Source of the DNA: Hydractinia symbiolongicarpus
Taxonomy: Eukaryota; Cnidaria; Hydrozoa; Anthoathecata; Hydractiniidae
Assembly (NCBI RefSeq): GCF_029227915.1
Contig: NC_079887.1
Coordinates: forward strand, 20,397,650 to 20,457,649
Direction of reading: 5' to 3'
Length of the DNA: 60,000 nt
The notes under the pieces are model-generated. The model ran no database searches. It worked only from the letters and a program-made list of their open reading frames with translations, and was not told the origin of the DNA. The translations under genes were made by a program, and so were the position numbers. Shown here piece after piece: positions 56,901 through 60,000 of the stretch. How positions within the stretch are numbered: position 1 is the stretch's first letter; each line of letters begins with the position of its first letter.

Positions 56901-59900
56901 ACTCGATTTTTGTTGTTACCAGTTCGATCCACACCATTTGCTCCACGAGAAGTTGATGGTATGTTGCAAATAGAAGGATTTCTTCGTTTTTTGGAAGGAA
57001 TGAACAAGATAAAAAGAGGGACACAGAACAGACAGTTGTTCTTCAGTAGGGTACGCATTAGGATCTTAAATTTTAGCTTATATTATTTCACAGCAATACC
57101 TGCATTTGTATGTCCATTTTTAATGTCGGTAATTATTGCCACAATGTCCACAAAAATATTTGGATTGCTTTTAAATAGAGTATATAAATGCTTTGTGTGT
57201 ATTGTCAGAGGTAACCAGTAGCAACATATATGGTTACACTAGGAAAAGTAGCTTTTTTATCATCAAGTATAAACATCTTTGAAAATGAGTTATTTTCATT
57301 ATAGTTTTTCTGAGTGTCTTTTTAGCTGTACCTATATTATAATACCAGTATACGTATGTCTGTCTGTCACACAAAATGGTACCGCAAATAGCGAGACCCG
57401 CGCAATGCGGTATAAAAAAAAATGGGCGAACCCATGTTTTCTTCACGGACTATCGATTAGTGTTCATTATTTTTGTTGTTAAAAAACTAATCAAAGTACT
57501 TTTAAAATTCTTTCTAGTCAAGTTCTTGCTCTCAGGCTACTTCTGCAAGCTGATAGAAGATTGATAAACCTGAGTAGCAATAAAATATATCTGTTTTGCT
57601 TGAATGTCATATCTCTAGCAGTTGAATGTAATCTTATTTTGGAAAGAATTTTTTTCATACTAGGCAGCTACAGTTAGCAGAAAGGTTTCAACAGATAAAA
57701 GCAAATCGGAAAGAGTTTCGTCCATTACACCAGAAAAATCTGATCGAAAAGAATTACGTGTCAGCAATGATAAACGAACTTCTCCTATGCCAATTGACAA
57801 CCATGATACATCACGAGATGCTGATACCAGGTAACAAAAAATTGAGACCTTAATTGCGAAGTTAGGCTGTTAGTATTATACAAGAGTCAGTTGAAGTGAT
57901 CAAAAGATTTATTAAAATTTTAGTTAATTTGACACTTTCATAAATTTAGTGGATAAAAAACATGAGCAAGGACCAAAGACAATTTGTTACGACTTATGTT
58001 CCTTCAATATTTTCAAAACGTTTTACATTTTATTTTAGAATATTATTTTTTTGCCTAGTCATACTTGTGCCCTTCAAATCTGGAGAGCTGATAATGATAT
58101 CTTTTTCGCTGATGATCTTAGCTTAACTTAGTTCCAATGAACGAAACATGACATGCAGAGTGGAATAATCAAAACTTGTTTGATTGAAAGAAGTGTTTGC
58201 TGTTAAGAAAGTAGAAATTGATTCTACTTTTGAACAGCATGCCAACCTAAAAGCCTAAATTCATTCCTCTCTCACACTCACTAAGGATTTAACATCCTTA
58301 ACGTCCCGTGTTGCGAAGATTAAGCAGCATTTGTCGATGTAATTTGATAGAATTTCCATTTTTCTGATCTTGCACATCAGTATTCTGGTTTCACAGTTGC
58401 GTGATACGTCATTGAACTAATTCTTTAGTTTTTTGCCACTGCCTACCCAACAGTATATAGTGAACCAACCGAAACACAGAGTTATATCTTAGTTTAAAAG
58501 CAGAGTTGTAAATATTTCTGACATAACCAACACAAAAAAAGCTTAGAAGCAGTCATACTGTTTCTGAAACTTGCTCAAGTCACTAAATGTTAGGTCAATC
58601 TAACGCCTCTAGCAGCAGCTAAAGCACCAAAAGCTAAAAACAGTAGATGATTCAAATTGCAGACAGTGTCATATAGTCTGGCGTTTTTTAAGCGACAAAC
58701 TGAAATTTCGTAGACACGTTTCATTGAATATAAAAAGTTTTTTTTGTAAAAAGGAATGACATACAGTAGAGTACATAAAATTCATTAAGTCGAACTAATT
58801 ACAAGCTTAACTTTCTGCATATTTATGACATAAACATGACATCTTTGAAGCTTTGTCTTTTGTTAAGATCATTTGAATATTCTCCTTTTTTTCTGTAAGG
58901 TGACCACAAATAAATTTCATAATCGAAGCTAAATCACATTTAATTTGCGTTTTTAAAAAACTTACGATAAAAATGTCATTTTTACGTTGTTGTTTAATAA
59001 ATATGTTTTGTTTATAAACCACGTTTTCGTCCACCGTCAACACGCCGCCATTTTTTGTATTTGTGCCTTCATTATTTGCCTCTTTTTGGTCAAAGATATG
59101 CTTAAAAAGATGCTACCTTACATTTTATTTTAAGATCGTACGTGTGACCAAGTAAGAAATAGTAAGCAAAGAAATTTTGCTACTTTGACCAAACACTTAT
59201 TCTTTGCTTCGCAGTGTCACTGAATTACTATTCTATTTTTCTTTAGCTTGACTCGAACACCTTCCACACCATTATCCGGTGTTCCAGATGACATGCCACC
59301 CGAACACAGCTTGTCCATCACTTCACCCTTACAAGATATCGTGCAAGCAATGCTTAATCCAAAGTAAGTTATTTTTACTTCAACAGGGGAAAGATAGGCT
59401 ATGATATGAATGTGAAATTCCAAGGATCTTATATGGTGGTCATTTCTGGAATGCAGTATACTCAAGAAATATCGTAATCTCTAGTACACCTGAAATCATA
59501 TGATTTGTTCTGTTGTTGTTTATCGTTTGTTTGTACTTTACAGTAGAACCTATACAGTTTCACTCTTACTAGGAAAACATGGAACTGCACGGCATGACAT
59601 TTTTTAGAAGCTGTATGGGAAAATACGGAGTCAGTTCATTTAGAATTTTTTTAAATCTCATAATGTTCTCAAAAAACGCAGCCCAAAACAGCCCAACGCT
59701 AATGGTTAAACGCAGCTCAACAGCTGTTTTGTTACTCTCACATACATTTGAGAAAGAATTTATGATGTTTCTTCTTTCTGTTTTAATGCAGGTCTAAAAT
59801 TAAACGTCCGATATATCTAACTGAATTGAGACACAAAAAACAAAGAGAAAAACGTTTTTAAAAAAAAATGTGTCGAATTTATTTCTGTTAACAATCTAAA

Positions 59901-60000
59901 AAAGCCAGTTTCCACCAAAAATGGAAATCCTTAAACGTTTAATTATTTTGCATAAATTATGATTTTCTTCTATTGTTCTAACCTGTGAAGGGTATGCAAA
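35987..60000 (+). CDS. DEPDC5: DEPDC5 / Iml1, GATOR1 complex subunit (3' part outside window)
   Basis: Exons: 35987-36185, 42869-43158, 43462-43678, 44602-44880, 47280-47414, 48206-48418, 48896-49186, 49502-49719, 50170-50326, 50903-51198, 51707-51912, 56529-56670, 56883-57050, 57664-57830, 59247-59363. All junctions are GT-AG and keep phase, giving about 1031 residues. Matches to animal DEPDC5 run throughout: [11 protein letters not shown] at the start, [19 protein letters not shown] (exon 3), [10 protein letters not shown] (4), [17 protein letters not shown] (5), [17 protein letters not shown] (6), [16 protein letters not shown] (10), [11 protein letters not shown] (12) and [11 protein letters not shown] (13). 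GATOR1 (DEPDC5-NPRL2-NPRL3) is the Rag GTPase-activating complex that restrains mTORC1 at lysosomes when amino acids are low. The DEP domain and C-terminal part should lie past 60000. Start ATG 35987 is preceded in frame by TAG (35966). Confidence 0.95.
36543..38249. mobile_element. Non-autonomous TIR element in DEPDC5 intron 1, TA-flanked (1707 bp)
   Basis: It starts CAGTCCGAATGTAAC and ends with the complement, with TA on each side (36541-36542, 38250-38251). The interior has 'ggaggagggttttacgacaa' (37010), 'gaaggagggtgttatgacaa' (37705) and 'cgaagggaggagtcacgaca' (37855), plus 'ttttgaacgttgtgcggcaag'-type units near 37190. A SINE body piece sits at about 37320-37400. It shares these blocks with 24664-26040 and 32355-33675 but has different outer termini. 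Confidence 0.8.
38468..38495. repeat. 28-bp perfect palindrome
   Basis: Every base from ATATGGAATAATTT pairs with its mirror in the second half. It lies in DEPDC5 intron 1. Confidence 0.95.
39068..39168 (+). repeat. Short tandem repeat of about 33 bp
   Basis: 'cctgtctttgttgacagttt' and 'gtttagaa' alternate in two full and two partial units. The unit itself contains a tgtc/gaca inverted pair. Confidence 0.8.
43693..43729 (+). repeat. Perfect 16-bp-stem hairpin next to a splice donor
   Basis: ATGTAAAATCTCATTT (43693-43708) is exactly complementary to 43714-43729, with a 5-nt loop. It begins 14 nt downstream of the GT of DEPDC5 intron 3 (43679). Confidence 0.95.
44253..44310 (+). repeat. tRNA-derived SINE head, degenerate
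   Basis: 'gagagagtcg', 'agtagacgctc' and 'tcgtgtttggga' correspond in order to 30883-30950. Located in DEPDC5 intron 3. Confidence 0.5.
45112..45214. repeat. Hairpin with 38-nt arms
   Basis: 'aaatacaacgtattg' through 'gttcataca' (45112-45149) pairs with 45177-45214, with a 27-nt loop. In the 35 nt I compared, the arms differ at five positions, all transitions, three of which allow G-U pairs in the plus-strand RNA. Confidence 0.85.
46667..46736 (+). repeat. tRNA-like sequence (SINE head or decayed tRNA)
   Basis: TAGTCCAGTTGGTTAGCGCG resembles an A-box region and GGTTTGAATCTCC a near-B box, at roughly tRNA spacing. No closed acceptor stem was found, so I do not call a functional tRNA. Confidence 0.5.
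47930..48020 (-). repeat. Dispersed repeat, copy B
   Basis: Reverse complement of 3230-3320, with a local duplication of 'actgatgacagaaa'. Located in DEPDC5 intron 5. Confidence 0.7.
52197..52319 (+). pseudogene. MADF-like domain fragment of Harbinger-type element
   Basis: From ATG, 40 codons read [18 protein letters not shown], then [16 protein letters not shown]. This matches the start of MADF/Myb-like DNA-binding domains (hydrophobic IV..Y..LYD, then R..AW..V/IA) carried by Harbinger elements. A stop follows at once, so the protein is truncated. Confidence 0.6.
53100..53290 (-). pseudogene. Harbinger-like transposase C-terminal remnant
   Basis: On the minus strand one frame reads [20 protein letters not shown]. 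This resembles the C-terminal helix 'A..C.LHNYLR' of PIF/Harbinger DDE nucleases. A Gly/Trp-containing piece (GSVPWW) follows in another frame, consistent with the end of that family. Only the tail remains. Confidence 0.5.
53400..55775 (+). mobile_element. Non-LTR retrotransposon (CR1/Jockey-like), 5'-truncated
   Basis: The 53439-53624 frame gives the linker after the endonuclease ([15 protein letters not shown], then LDNSLKQKL). The 54087-54410 frame gives RT fingers ([41 protein letters not shown]), then [13 protein letters not shown] in a shifted frame. The 54518-55396 frame gives the palm with YANDTVIYA, where YADD has lost its first Asp to Asn, and the thumb and C-terminal region ([25 protein letters not shown]). 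The 3' end is an ATAAATAAATAA-type tail at 55738-55775. Frameshifts, stops and the changed catalytic box make it inactive. No endonuclease domain was seen. Confidence 0.85.
55776..56528 (+). other. Right part of the Harbinger-like element and intron 11 end
   Basis: A frame at 55789-56040 shows no clear motif; another frame here reads [16 protein letters not shown], a basic stretch that may belong to the element's second protein. The element's right inverted end is at about 56410-56462. Confidence 0.35.
57327..57465 (+). repeat. Dispersed repeat with TGTCTGTCTGTCAC core, copy B
   Basis: Matches 3342-3500 in the same orientation (gtatacgtatgtctgtctgt, gcaatgcggtat, gcgaacccatg). It lies in DEPDC5 intron 13. 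Confidence 0.7.
57831..59246 (+). other. DEPDC5 intron 14
   Basis: 1.4 kb with no exon, repeat family or RNA gene recognised. Confidence 0.6.
59792..59861 (+). CDS. DEPDC5: Candidate alternative last exon of DEPDC5
   Basis: A strong acceptor (ttctttctgttttaatgcag, ending 59791) is followed by sequence that continues exon 15 in phase (AA + G) and reads [20 protein letters not shown] before TAA at 59859-59861. These 22 new residues do not resemble known DEPDC5, which should proceed to the DEP domain. It could be an isoform that ends early, a cryptic site, or an exon with an unrecognised donor. Confidence 0.35.

Noticed and set aside
59579-59797. 72-codon frame as the next DEPDC5 exon
   Set aside because: It does not follow an acceptor in the right phase and does not resemble DEPDC5.

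Overview
This window looks like AT-rich (roughly two-thirds A+T by eye) metazoan nuclear DNA. Genes are split by GT-AG introns, three housekeeping/signalling genes are recognisable, and the rest is crowded with transposons, SINE-like repeats and microsatellites. The protein spellings and the repeat types (a LINE tail with a CAT/ATG triplet microsatellite, TA-flanked inverted-repeat elements, a degenerate gene family I associate with cnidarians) suggest a cnidarian, perhaps a hydrozoan. That placement is inference; no ribosomal or mitochondrial marker is present.

Layout. 1-3.5 kb: a broken retroelement pol region, a LINE 3' fragment and dispersed repeats. 3.7-4.9 kb: a possible divergent pair of small first exons (weak). 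5.3-7.5 kb: a 488-bp pogo/Tigger-like MITE with TA duplications and a 1.65-kb foldback element. 8.6-13.6 kb (minus): a complete seven-exon MAPK7/ERK5 gene, 1078 codons, with kinase domain, TEY loop and a very long C-terminal tail. 14.2-15.0 kb (minus): single-exon mitochondrial ribosomal protein uL24m (MRPL24). 15.8-19.6 kb (plus): a shattered transposase-like gene interrupted by a foldback MITE, a 330-bp (AT)n run and another inverted-repeat element. 20.0-20.6 kb: a long hairpin. 20.8-24.4 kb: an hAT-type transposon with a recent-looking but broken transposase. 24.7-35.9 kb: intergenic DNA with several TIR elements, tRNA-derived SINEs, a minisatellite and a SWIM-finger pseudogene. 36.0 kb to the right edge (plus): DEPDC5 (Iml1, GATOR1 subunit), fifteen phase-consistent exons (about 1031 codons) and continuing past the window. 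Its introns carry a TIR element (intron 1), small hairpins, SINEs and a Harbinger-like element that was itself hit by a LINE (intron 11).

The three intact genes do not form an operon. MAPK7 (growth/stress kinase) and MRPL24 (mitochondrial translation) are tandem on the minus strand about 650 bp apart, and DEPDC5 (brake on mTORC1 in amino-acid starvation) is on the plus strand 20 kb away. The most unusual material is non-genic: three or more TA-flanked non-autonomous elements with different ends that share the same internal blocks, several long hairpins (one beginning 14 nt past a DEPDC5 splice donor), and a candidate alternative last exon that would truncate DEPDC5 before its DEP domain.
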